The notes beneath the pieces were generated by a model, which was not told the origin of the DNA, did no database searches, and saw only the letters and a program-made list of their open reading frames with translations. This document shows, piece after piece, positions 1 to 6,707 of a stretch of 64,000 bases of DNA. This stretch comes from Bartonella machadoae (GTDB lineage: Bacteria; Pseudomonadota; Alphaproteobacteria; Rhizobiales; Rhizobiaceae): positions 2,240,501 through 2,304,500 of the forward strand of contig NZ_CP087114.1 in assembly GCF_022559585.1 (NCBI RefSeq). Direction: 5' to 3'. How positions within the stretch are numbered: position 1 is the stretch's first letter; every line of letters starts with the position of its first letter. The position numbers and the translations under genes are program-made.

Positions 1-1
1 C

Positions 2-532
2 CCTTCTCCAGAAGTTTTTATCGTCCACGGTCATGATTCTAATACTTTAAGAGACCTTCAACTTATTCTTAGCAAGCTTGGTGTTAAATATCAGATCTTA
101 CAAAACACCAGCGGTAATGGTTTAACGATCATTGAAGCTTTAGAAGAAGAAATCTGTGCGCAAAACCATTCTATAAAATTTGGTATTGTATTACTTACTC
201 CCGATGACATGGGCTACGCTAAAACTGATGGTCCACAAAAAGCACAACCTCGTGCGCGCCAAAATGTTATTCTTGAAATGGGCATGTTAATGCCCGTTCT
301 TTCTCGCAAAAATGTTGCCATTTTACTAAAACAAGGCGTTGAACGCCCTTCAGATATTGAAGGGATTATATACATTCCTTTCAACAACCAGGTAAGTGAA
401 ACAATTGCAAAACTTGTACAACGATTAAGAAGCTCTGGATTCAAGATAGATTCAGAAGCAATGACTGATGCATTAATTCAATTTGAACAACGATCTCATA
501 TTGATTTTGGGACACACTCTATACCCCTGTAA
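2..532 (+). CDS. TIR-like (predicted nucleotide-binding) protein, 5' partial
   Basis: The reading frame is open from base 2, so the start lies outside the window; about 176 codons are present. The visible N-terminus reads EVFIVHGHD, the hallmark first strand and loop of the TIR-like family PF10137. It is followed by an LTPDDMG loop and then ARQNVILEMGML, the usual core of this fold. Relatives include CAP12-type and Pycsar TIR effectors that cleave NAD+ in anti-phage signalling, while others are uncharacterised. No partner cyclase or sensor is visible because the upstream side is cut off. The domain call is firm; a defence role is inference from the family and the accessory surroundings. The protein ends shortly after the TIR-like domain, so any sensing domain would have to lie upstream. 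Confidence 0.8.
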   Translation, partial: PSPEVFIVHGHDSNTLRDLQLILSKLGVKYQILQNTSGNGLTIIEALEEEICAQNHSIKFGIVLLTPDDMGYAKTDGPQKAQPRARQNVILEMGMLMPVLSRKNVAILLKQGVERPSDIEGIIYIPFNNQVSETIAKLVQRLRSSGFKIDSEAMTDALIQFEQRSHIDFGTHSIPL

Positions 533-899
533 TTCACTTCAACAAACAAGATCAATACGCCAAAGTTCCACCGCTTTTCGCATCCTCTTCGCTTTGCAGC
601 AGACCGCAAAAATGAGGATGTTGATGAGGTGTAAGCGCGCAACAAATTCAAGAATAGGCAACAGGATTAAATCATCTAAATGCGGGGTGTTCGAAAGAAT
701 TTGTCTCTTAAGCATAAGCTTTCATTGCTCTTGAAGATGATTGTTAAAAAAACGCATGAAAGGCTGATTTATTCCTACTTGATTAGAAATTGATATTTTG
801 TTACACATGATAAGTAGTAAAAGTGCTCTTAATTTATAGGAACTTTCCAATTTAGAAGAATTCTGAAGAGGAAGTAATAATGATGAGGGGGAAATCAAA
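533..899. other. Intergenic stretch with a decayed trp-type tail
   Basis: No convincing gene is seen. Bases about 541-590 resemble, with several changes, the tail shared by the chimeric HTH-gene remnants at about 1759-1815 and 2925-2980 (ACAAACAAGATCAA, then a degenerate CCACTGCTTTTC-like stretch). This suggests that the Brt/trp repeat field once extended this far to the left. The remainder is AT-rich leader of the following lipoprotein gene. Confidence 0.4.
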
Positions 900-1304
900 A
901 TGTTCAAATATTTAGTGTTGCCACCGCTTGTATTAGCAGCGGGTTGTGCGTCTGTTAACGGAATTTCATCTAGTTATGTTGGTCAAGGTATTAAGCCGAG
1001 TGCTGCGAAATTTATCGCTAACGATTTTTATCAAGAGATCAAAAATCGTTTACCGGCAGCAACAACAACGCTTATTATAAAGAAAAACAATCCAGCAGAT
1101 AATTTTACCCCCGTATTTGTCGATCTATTGCGGCGAAAGGGATATCATGTGATCTCTACAGATCAACCAAAACAACAGCAAAACATAGGCGTAACTTTAA
1201 CTTACATGCTAACACCAAAAGAGAATGGACGTATAGCTTCTATTTTTCAGTATGTGTGGAATGGCGAGCTCTGTGATCATATCCGTATGTATGATAATAA
1301 ATAA
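900..1304 (+). CDS. trbH: TrbH-like conjugal transfer lipoprotein (orphan)
   Basis: This is a 134-aa protein with a lipoprotein signal: a short hydrophobic stretch ending in the lipobox LAAGC at residues 12-16, with Cys16 the expected lipidated residue. The rest follows the TrbH plan: a Ser/Gly-rich linker, an amphipathic segment (AAKFIANDFYQEI), a TTTLIIKK strand, then LLRRKGYHVIS. TrbH is a small outer-membrane-associated part of Trb type IV conjugation systems. The start is supported by a GAGGGG Shine-Dalgarno 9-10 nt upstream of the ATG. No other trb gene lies in the window, so this is an orphan or the edge of a decayed locus. The C-terminus after residue 115 looks diverged from the family. 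The lipoprotein call is strong, the TrbH assignment moderate. Confidence 0.6.
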   Translation: MFKYLVLPPLVLAAGCASVNGISSSYVGQGIKPSAAKFIANDFYQEIKNRLPAATTTLIIKKNNPADNFTPVFVDLLRRKGYHVISTDQPKQQQNIGVTLTYMLTPKENGRIASIFQYVWNGELCDHIRMYDNK

Positions 1305-1315
1305 ATCCCCTCTTC

Positions 1316-1387
1316 GAGGTGCAAGTTTGATTTATTTGAGACGGTAAAACTTAAAAACTGTCTCTCAAAAATAGAGATTTGCACCTC
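1316..1387 (+). promoter_or_regulatory. Long hairpin after trbH-like gene
   Basis: A 9-bp perfect inverted repeat (GAGGTGCAA at 1316-1324, TTGCACCTC at 1379-1387) encloses a second nested pairing (TTGAGAC with GTCTCTCAA). It starts about 12 bp after the stop codon. No clean T-run follows, so it may be a weak terminator, an mRNA 3' structure, or the edge of a repeat. Confidence 0.45.
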
Positions 1388-1483
1388 AACAAAAGCTCTT
1401 CTTTTTGAGCCAAGCTGTTTGCGTTTTATTGGTCACGGCTCAAATGACTTTATTCCTTAATAACGTTATGACGAAAAGAGTGT

Positions 1484-1694
1484 TGGGGGCACCTACGCAA
1501 CGACTAGTGGGGGACTTAAAGCCCCAAAGCCTCGATAAATAAATTTTTCCTGCTTTGCAAATGTCTTAAAATTCCGGGAGATTTTGTTCTGTCCAAGTGC
1601 TTTTAGCACTAAAAGCAAAATGCTGATCGAGGTCAGTTCTTTCAACTCCCGGAATACTAATGCGAGGGCGCTCGCACTAGGTTCGGAAAATGAA
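1484..1694 (+). ncRNA. Brt-like structured RNA, unit A
   Basis: This is the first of four tandem ~210-nt units resembling the Brt (Bartonella regulatory transcript) family, reported in B. henselae as abundant RNAs upstream of HTH genes. Visible elements in order: a degenerate first hairpin around CTACGCAACGAC; stem CCTCGAT (1530-1536) with ATCGAGG (1626-1632); outer stem ATTCCGGGAG (1571-1580) with CTCCCGGAAT (1646-1655); an inner hairpin TGCTTTTAGCACTAAAAGCA; and TGCGAGGGCGCTCGCA just before the ORF. The first hairpin has lost its GGTCG arm, so this unit is probably partly decayed. Confidence 0.6.
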
Positions 1695-1850
1695 ATGCAA
1701 GGCAAAAACCTTCTCAACGGCATTTTTATTGGCAAAAAAATCGCTTCAGAGAAAAATGTTAAACAAACAAGATCAACACGCAAAAGTGCCACTGCTTTTC
1801 TCACCATTTTCGATTGGATAAACAGCGCAGTACCTCTCACGAAGAAATAG
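1695..1850 (+). pseudogene. Chimeric remnant of trp-type HTH gene (unit A)
   Basis: The ORF opens like the intact HTH gene of unit B (MQGKNLLNGIFIGKKI) but switches after about 20 codons to an unrelated tail containing QTRSTRKSATAF and ending after 51 residues. The HTH itself is missing. The same tail occurs in unit C, so it reflects one recombination event later copied rather than independent frameshifts. A purine-rich ribosome site and two close ATGs are retained. It could still be translated as a small peptide, but it cannot bind DNA in the usual way. Confidence 0.6.
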
Positions 1851-1894
1851 CTCTCATTACAAAACGATACATTACAGAAACTTTTTCATTTCTA

Positions 1895-1922
1895 TTGCAA
1901 TCCCCTAAAATTCCTTTATTAT
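1895..1922 (+). promoter_or_regulatory. Promoter of Brt-like unit B
   Basis: TTGCAA (1895-1900), a 16-bp spacer and TATTAT (1917-1922) form a good sigma-70-type promoter. The block TCCCCTAAAA in the spacer recurs in the equivalent place before unit D, which supports conservation of the promoter. Confidence 0.6.
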
Positions 1923-1929
1923 TCGCCAG

Positions 1930-2144
1930 GTGTTTTGGTCGTCTACGCAACGACCAATATGGGTTTGAAAGCCCTAGAGTCTGAACGTAAAAAATTAATC
2001 CGTTTCACGGATTCCCGGAATTCCGGGAGCTTTTGCTATGTCCAGGTGCTTTTAGCACTAAAAGCAAAAGGCTGATTCAGACTTCAGTTCTTTCAACTCC
2101 CGGAATACCAATGCGAGGGCGCTCGCACCCGGTGGGGGAATGAA
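1930..2144 (+). ncRNA. Brt-like structured RNA, unit B (best preserved)
   Basis: This is the most complete unit. Hairpin 1 is TTGGTCG (1935-1941) with CGACCAA (1951-1957), loop TCTACGCAA. The variable stem is AGTCTGAA (1978-1985) with TTCAGACT (2076-2083). The outer stem is ATTCCGGGAG (2020-2029) with CTCCCGGAAT (2097-2106). An internal hairpin TGCTTTTAG/CTAAAAGCA and a final TGCGAG/CTCGCA hairpin precede the HTH start. The position directly before an intact DNA-binding protein gene matches the published Brt/Trp arrangement. The variable stem differs in sequence from units A and D yet still pairs. Confidence 0.75.
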
Positions 2145-2513
2145 ATGCAAGGCAAAGACCTTCTTAACGACATGTTTATCGGCAAAAAAATTCGCTTCAG
2201 AAGAAAAATGTTGAAAATATCGCAAAAAGAATTAGGGCAATCTTTAAATCTAAGCGCACAGCAAATTCAAAAATATGAAACGGGTCTCAATCGTGTAAGC
2301 GCTGGGCGTTTGAAGGAAATTGCTGAAAAGCTCGATGTGCCCCTGTCCTTTTTTTACACTGAGATCTTAACAAAACAACAGCCGCCATATCATCACGATG
2401 AGATCATCTCGAGCAAAGAGGAATACTTGCTTTTAAAAAGCTTCAGAGTTCTAAATTCTGTAAAACAAAAAGCCATTTTACAGCTCATCTCTGATCAAAA
2501 GGAAAGTTTTTAA
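2145..2513 (+). CDS. XRE-family HTH regulator (Trp-type partner of Brt RNA)
   Basis: This 122-aa protein has a Cro/C1-type helix-turn-helix at about residues 14-75: FRRKMLKISQKELGQSLNLS, AQQIQKYETG, then GRLKEIAEKLDVPLSFF. The C-terminal 45 residues are helical and charged, suited to dimer formation. Of two ATGs, the second (2145) sits 6 nt from the GGGGG ribosome site and is in frame with the HTH; the first (2140) opens only a 24-codon overlapping ORF. The protein belongs to the small DNA-binding proteins encoded after Brt RNAs in Bartonella, where they are reported to affect the adhesin gene badA. The target here is unknown. A near-identical copy without its N-terminus lies at 18978-19283. 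Confidence 0.85.
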   Translation: MQGKDLLNDMFIGKKIRFRRKMLKISQKELGQSLNLSAQQIQKYETGLNRVSAGRLKEIAEKLDVPLSFFYTEILTKQQPPYHHDEIISSKEEYLLLKSFRVLNSVKQKAILQLISDQKESF

Positions 2514-2607
2514 CGTTATAATCCATCACATTGAAGACATTTCCCTATTCTCTAAAAGAGCATCAAAGGCAATGTTATTAACGGAAAACATGAAGCATGT
2601 TGGTGCA
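2179..2607 (+). repeat. Direct repeat, left copy (HTH gene and 3' flank)
   Basis: This segment matches 18949-19385 in the same orientation. Identity is imperfect over the first ~150 bp but appears complete from about 2332 through the stop codon, then stays high for ~100 bp of flank. The right copy carries an extra CGTTATAA. Together the copies bracket about 16.8 kb including the beta-solenoid, R-M and integrase genes. Confidence 0.85.
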
Positions 2608-2615
2608 GTTTCAAA

Positions 2616-2644
2616 TTGCTCATTTCTTTAAAGAGCTTTATTAC
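2616..2644 (+). promoter_or_regulatory. Promoter of Brt-like unit C
   Basis: TTGCTC (2616-2621), a 17-bp spacer and TATTAC (2639-2644) occupy the same place relative to hairpin 1 as the promoters of units B and D. The flanking sequence differs from theirs, so the boxes may be retained by selection or fortuitous. Confidence 0.45.
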
Positions 2645-2649
2645 TTAAA

Positions 2650-2859
2650 AAGCGTTTTGGTCGCTTACGTAACGACTAATATAGCCCTTAAAGCCCCGAT
2701 AGGATAAATTTATCCTGCTTTATAGGTATTTTAGAATTCCGGGAGATTTTGTTCTGTCCAGGTGCTTTTAGCACTAAAAGCAAAAGACTGATCGAGGTCA
2801 GTATTTTCAAGCTCCCGGAATACCAATGCGAGGGCGCTCGCACCCAGTAGGGGAATGAA
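2650..2859 (+). ncRNA. Brt-like structured RNA, unit C
   Basis: Hairpin 1 is retained as TTGGTCG (2657-2663) with CGACTAA (2673-2679), one pair becoming G-U. The outer stem ATTCCGGGAG (2736-2745) with CTCCCGGAAT (2812-2821) and the TGCTTTTAG hairpin are intact. The variable stem (CCCGAT near 2695 with ATCGAGG) has a mismatch, so this unit may be a recombinant carrying one arm from a unit-A-like copy. It precedes a broken HTH ORF. Confidence 0.6.
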
Positions 2860-3009
2860 ATGCAAGGCAAAGACCTTCTTAACGATATTTTTATTGGCAA
2901 AAAAATCGCTTTAGAGAAAAATGTTAAACAAACAAGATCAACACGCAAAAGTGCCACTGCTTTTCTCACCATTTTCGATTGGATAAACAGCGCAGTACCT
3001 CTCATGTAA
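2860..3009 (+). pseudogene. Chimeric remnant of trp-type HTH gene (unit C)
   Basis: The 49-aa ORF starts MQGKDLLNDIFIGKKIA and then carries the same foreign tail as unit A (QTRSTRKSATAF ... INSAVPL). The HTH is absent. Near identity with unit A over the tail and differing Brt sequence upstream indicate recombination or conversion between units. Confidence 0.6.
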
Positions 3010-3060
3010 GAAGTCACTCTCATTACAAAACTCTACAGTAAAGAAACTTTTTCATTTTTA

Positions 3061-3089
3061 TTGTAAATCCCCTAAAAGTGCTTTATGGT
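3061..3089 (+). promoter_or_regulatory. Promoter of Brt-like unit D
   Basis: TTGTAA (3061-3066), a 17-bp spacer containing TCCCCTAAAA, and TATGGT (3084-3089). It is homologous to the unit B promoter. Confidence 0.55.
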
Positions 3090-3094
3090 TTAAC

Positions 3095-3317
3095 CGTGTG
3101 ATTTTGGTCGCCTACGCAACGACCAATAAGGGCCTTGAAAACCCGAAAGCTTAATACATTAAAATCGATACCCTTTTGTGGGTATCTCCCGGATTCCGGG
3201 AGTTTTTGCTATGTCCAGGTGCTTTTAGCACTAAAAGCAAAAAGGCTGATTAAGCTCAGTATTTTCAAGCTCCCGGAATACTAATGCGAGGGCGCTCGCA
3301 CCCGGTGGGGGAATGAA
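3095..3317 (+). ncRNA. Brt-like structured RNA, unit D
   Basis: Hairpin 1 is TTGGTCG (3104-3110) with CGACCAA (3120-3126). The variable stem is AGCTTAAT (3148-3155) with ATTAAGCT (3249-3256), a fully different sequence from unit B in the same place. The outer stem is ATTCCGGGAG (3193-3202) with CTCCCGGAAT (3270-3279). Stem sequences that change in a compensated way are strong evidence that the RNA structure matters. Confidence 0.7.
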
Positions 3318-3404
3318 ATGCAAGACAAAAACCTTTTTCGCGACATCTTTATCGGCAAAAGAAAGCGTATCATGAAGAAAAATACAATAAAATCAGTATA
3401 TTAA
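3318..3404 (+). pseudogene. Truncated trp-type HTH gene (unit D)
   Basis: The 28-codon ORF begins MQDKNLFRDIFIGKRKR, clearly the first 17 residues of the HTH family, then runs out at a TAA in AT-rich DNA. The DNA-binding domain is missing. The RNA unit in front appears intact, so the transcript may still be made without a protein. Confidence 0.55.
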
Positions 3405-4244
3405 GTGCATTTATTTTATATGAATCCACTTAAGAATCCACACTTTTATGCACAATTTAATTGACCATTTTTTACAAACAATAGCCATCTATAAACAGAG
3501 CATAAAAAGCAAATCATGATGCCAATGTTATAACACATGAGAGCATTCAAATGAAATGCAAAGCAGTTATCAGTCATAACAGGTCATAAATTGTACAAGA
3601 CGTTTTTATCATAATAAATCGCATTGTTAAAACTATATGCTTTTAATGATAGAATGCAAAACACGTTTCAAAAGCTGTTTTGATAATACGGTTAAAGTAA
3701 TAAATGCAATTTGAATTGAGTGATTTTAGTTACCTCAAAAATGAGGGCACCTTTTTTATAAACAGAGAGAAGTTGAGAGATAACATCATTAAACGCAGAT
3801 GTTTAAAGAGAGCTATAGAAAGAGAACGCATCCAAATTTGAAGTGGTTAATTTTGCTAATTCAAAAAATGAGCTTAATACCTTTTAAAGAGGTGTTTTGA
3901 GAAGGTGCTTTCTTTCAAATTGACCACCTCAAAAATGAGGGCATTGTTATGAAGAGGTTTTATAATCATTAAGAGAGTTAACATGTTTTCTCATTCAAAT
4001 GTGATAATCTAAAAGAACGCTTTCATAATCATTCCTTTATATTATTTTGGATAAGTTTTTATAAACAGACTAGAGAGCTTGCAATATAATACGTCTTGTA
4101 TATATGTGCTTATAACTCCTTAGAGTGATGATTGATTCAACATGAGAGACATGAAAGCCGCGTCACGTAAAAATGGCACGGCTTTCTTTTTTGCACTCTT
4201 GTATTTTGAAATGGCATGAAACCAACGCCCCCCGCATTTATTGT
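3405..4244. other. Gene-free AT-rich stretch with repeated short palindromes
   Basis: No ORF with coding character was found. The palindrome CCTCAAAAATGAGG occurs twice (3733-3746 and 3927-3940), each followed by GC, which looks operator-like. Several TATAAT-like boxes are present but none precedes a plus-strand gene. An intrinsic terminator closes the stretch. Confidence 0.5.
4153..4192 (+). terminator. Intrinsic terminator
   Basis: The perfect 8-bp stem GAAAGCCG (4153-4160) with CGGCTTTC (4179-4186) is followed by six T. It points along the plus strand although no plus-strand gene is seen just upstream, so it may end an unannotated transcript from the gene-free stretch. It also insulates the convergent beta-solenoid gene. 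Confidence 0.55.
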
Positions 4245-5024
4245 TTATTCTTCAGTATCAATAATCTCTATAAGAATATCGCTCTTATTAACCTCCTTAT
4301 TTTTTGGAACCTCTCTTATCTCACTTTTTCGATTCAGTTTTGCACGCCCACAAGCACGACCAAAGACCTTGATCGTATGAGAAACCTGAGCTTTTCCATA
4401 AACAGAGCCATAAATTTGTGCACAGCCACTCACTTTTGCATAGTCATAAACCTTGCCATAAATTTTGGCACGGCTATTAACAACAGCATAGCCATAAACA
4501 CGCGCAGTGCTAAAAAGACAAGCAGAGCCTAACACTCTAGCGTTGCCATAAAGCCTTGCATATTCAAAAAGATAACTATTATGAAAAAGATGCGCATTGC
4601 CATAAACATGGGCTTCAATTGAAACGCGACTATTGCCATAGACACGAGCCTTGCCATAAACATAGCCCGCCACATGCGCACTATCATAAACAAATGCATT
4701 GTCATAAATTTTTGCATATTGAGAAATAAACACCTTATCATGCACCTGAGCATTGCCATAGACAAGACCACAAATTTGCGCATTGCCTCGTATTTTTGCA
4801 TTGTCATAAACACGGGCATGTTTATAAACCAATGCATTATCATAAACCCAGCAAAGACCGTTATGAGAAAGATTTTCTTCCTTTTCAATAAAGCCACCGA
4901 GTTGACCAGCCTTGACATCAGAAAAGCTTTTTAAAGCCTGAATGCGATAAAGCGTTGTAATTTTTTGTGTAATTTTATCTTTTAGTTGTTTTGTTTCATT
5001 GGTTAGTTTGTATTTTTTGGACAT
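4245..5024 (-). CDS. YdcK-like beta-solenoid protein 1
   Basis: A ~259-aa protein of two parts. The N-terminal ~65 residues hold the module conserved in all five neighbours: KKYKLTNET, IQALKSFSDVKAGQLGGFIE, NLSHNGLCWVYDNA. The remainder is a run of six-residue repeats of the form V-Y-G-N-A-x, with an aliphatic residue at position 1 and Ala at position 5, the signature of a left-handed beta-helix. E. coli YdcK and several phage proteins share both parts (FNDVKAG ... GGW then hexapeptides). No catalytic residues for an acetyltransferase are evident, so the function is unknown; a structural or binding role is plausible. The ATG at 5024 lies 7 nt after GAGGGG; an ATG one codon earlier and an in-frame GTG at 5039 are alternatives. 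The C-terminus (EIREVPKNKE) recurs as a fragment near 42.3 kb. Confidence 0.75.
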   Translation of the reverse strand: MSKKYKLTNETKQLKDKITQKITTLYRIQALKSFSDVKAGQLGGFIEKEENLSHNGLCWVYDNALVYKHARVYDNAKIRGNAQICGLVYGNAQVHDKVFISQYAKIYDNAFVYDSAHVAGYVYGKARVYGNSRVSIEAHVYGNAHLFHNSYLFEYARLYGNARVLGSACLFSTARVYGYAVVNSRAKIYGKVYDYAKVSGCAQIYGSVYGKAQVSHTIKVFGRACGRAKLNRKSEIREVPKNKEVNKSDILIEIIDTEE

Positions 5025-5103
5025 CATAAGACCCCTCACAATCTCTTTTGTGAAAAAAGTTGCATGAAAAATGTTGGAAAAAGGGAATGACCGCCGCGGC
5101 GCT

Positions 5104-5601
5104 CTAAATGTTTAAAAAGGCTTTATTACGCAGCCAGATGATTTTTATTTCATTATTGGAAAGCAATTCGATATAAGACCTTGTTTCAATATCATCACGT
5201 GTCTTTTCTAAAATCATAACAATGCCGTGACTATTAGCATTTTCATAAATATGAACATAATTGACGACACGGGCGTGATCATAAATTTGTGCATTACCAT
5301 AGACATGAGCATGGTCATAAATGATCGATTTACCAAGAACGATAGCATTTCCATAGACATAACCAGCGATAATAGCGTTATGATAGACCCTAGCATTTTC
5401 AGAAACCCGACCTGAGTTTAAAACCAGAGCATTACCATAAACCCAGCAATTACCATCATGAGATAAATTGCTTTCATTTTCGATAAAGCCACCGAGTTGA
5501 CCAGCCTTGACATCAGAAAAGCTTTTTAAAGCCTGAATGCGATACAATATGCGATTACCAAAGAGACGCGTTTCATTTGTAAGTGCAAATTTCTTTTGCA
5601 T
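5104..5601 (-). CDS. YdcK-like beta-solenoid protein 2 (short)
   Basis: A 165-aa paralogue of its neighbours with the same N-terminal module (LYRIQALKSFSDVKAGQLGG) and about nine hexapeptide turns (VYGNAIVLGKSII and similar), followed by a non-repeat C-terminus of about 45 residues ending in LRNKAFLNI. The start at 5601 is chosen because AAGGA lies 8 nt upstream and the protein then begins MQKKFALTNET, aligning with the paralogues; a longer frame to 5658 adds unrelated residues. The stop codon is followed at once by a GCGCCGCGGCG palindrome. Shorter repeat number suggests solenoid length varies by repeat loss. Function unknown. Confidence 0.7.
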   Translation of the reverse strand: MQKKFALTNETRLFGNRILYRIQALKSFSDVKAGQLGGFIENESNLSHDGNCWVYGNALVLNSGRVSENARVYHNAIIAGYVYGNAIVLGKSIIYDHAHVYGNAQIYDHARVVNYVHIYENANSHGIVMILEKTRDDIETRSYIELLSNNEIKIIWLRNKAFLNI

Positions 5602-5673
5602 AGGAACAATCCTTATAGAACATGAGATTTTAAATGAAAGAATTTGGAAAGCAGGCACCCCCCGCGCCGTTAT

Positions 5674-6612
5674 TTATGCAGCTTCATTTTCGATAATTTT
5701 TTCACGGCTATTGATTATAACATCATCACTTACTTCATTACGAACATACGCATTTCCAAATATTTTTGCATTGCCATAAATCTTGATATTTTTTTCAATA
5801 ACCGCTTTTCCATAAACCCTAGCATTTTCAAAAATATGAGCACCCTCACTTACATAAGCAGAGCCCGATACTTTTGCATTGCCATAAACAGAGCCATTCA
5901 CATAAGCACTATGCAAAACTTTTGCATTGTCATATATTTTTGCCTCTATAGTAATAAAGGCTTTTCCATAAACCACGGCATTGTCATAAACTTGACCACA
6001 AACCTTGGCATGACCATAAACCTTGGCATTCCCATTAACCACGCACTTGCCATAAACCCATCCCTTGTCTCGAAACCACATATTCCCTGAGATACTAGCA
6101 TGATCATAAACCTTGGCATTGTCATAAACTTGACCACAAACCTTGGCATGACCATAAACCTTGGCATTCCCATTAACCACGCACTTGCCATAAACCCATC
6201 CCTTGTCTCGAAACCACATATTCCCTGAGATACTAGCATGATCATAAACCTTGGCATTGTCATAAACATGGGTATCATGACCATAAACTTTAGCATGATC
6301 ACTAATAACAGCATTCCCATAAGCTTTAGCATGTTTAGCAACAACAGCTTCATTACGAAGTTTTGCATTTTCAGACACGACGCCATTGTCAGCAACCCAC
6401 GCCTCATCATAAACCCAGCAATTACCATCATGAGAGAGGTTATCTTCATTTTCAATAAAACCACCCAATTGACCAGCCTTGACATCATCAAAATCTCTTA
6501 AAGCACGAATGCGATAAAGATTTATAGGCACAAATTTACCATCCTTATTTTGGTAAATTTCTTTGATTTCATTTGTTAATTCATATTTTTTAGTTACAAC
6601 TGTACTAATCAT
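5674..6612 (-). CDS. YdcK-like beta-solenoid protein 3 (longest)
   Basis: At about 312 aa this is the longest of the five. It has the N-terminal module (RIRALRDFDDVKAGQLGG, NLSHDGNCWVYDEA) and then hexapeptides to residue ~295, ending in a short charged tail. It contains a perfect 46-residue internal duplication (NAKVYDHASISGN ... CVVNGNAKVYGHAKVCGQ) caused by a 138-bp tandem DNA repeat. 46 residues is not a multiple of six, but the duplicated block itself carries non-canonical spacing, so the solenoid register could be kept. An ATG at 6612 is preferred over an in-frame TTG at 6624; no strong ribosome site is visible. Function unknown. Confidence 0.75.
   Translation of the reverse strand: MISTVVTKKYELTNEIKEIYQNKDGKFVPINLYRIRALRDFDDVKAGQLGGFIENEDNLSHDGNCWVYDEAWVADNGVVSENAKLRNEAVVAKHAKAYGNAVISDHAKVYGHDTHVYDNAKVYDHASISGNMWFRDKGWVYGKCVVNGNAKVYGHAKVCGQVYDNAKVYDHASISGNMWFRDKGWVYGKCVVNGNAKVYGHAKVCGQVYDNAVVYGKAFITIEAKIYDNAKVLHSAYVNGSVYGNAKVSGSAYVSEGAHIFENARVYGKAVIEKNIKIYGNAKIFGNAYVRNEVSDDVIINSREKIIENEAA
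5981..6256. repeat. Perfect 138-bp tandem duplication inside a gene
   Basis: Two adjacent 138-bp copies (5981-6118 and 6119-6256) show no difference by eye. The unit adds exactly 46 codons and so preserves the reading frame. Absence of differences points to a very recent event or ongoing slippage and recombination. Confidence 0.9.
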
Positions 6613-6659
6613 GAGAAAACCCAATCTAAATATTTAATAAATTTTGAATGAAATGTTCT

Positions 6660-6695
6660 TAAGAAGGGGGCGCCCCCGCCGCGCCCGCGGTGTTA
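6660..6695 (-). terminator. GC-rich hairpin between beta-solenoid genes
   Basis: After the stop of beta-solenoid gene 4 the minus strand reads CACCGCGGGCGCGGCGGGGG then CGCCCCC. GGGCGC can pair with GCGCCC around a 7-nt loop, followed by CCTTCTT. Nearly the same sequence follows gene 5 at about 7265-7292, and shorter versions follow genes 1-3. The extreme GC content in an AT-rich genome is striking. It is probably a terminator or attenuator. Confidence 0.5.
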
Positions 6696-6707
6696 TTATG
6701 CTGCTTT

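Noticed and set aside
1480..3320. CRISPR array
   Set aside because: The repeat units are ~210 bp, internally structured and each leads into an ORF; there are no short regular repeats with spacers.
5644..6501. Long plus-strand frames opposite the beta-solenoid genes (also 4173-4934, 6690-7010 and 7582-7983)
   Set aside because: They are Ile/Asn/Thr-rich mirror images of the hexapeptide repeats on the minus strand; the repeat bias leaves several frames open. None has a ribosome site or family resemblance.
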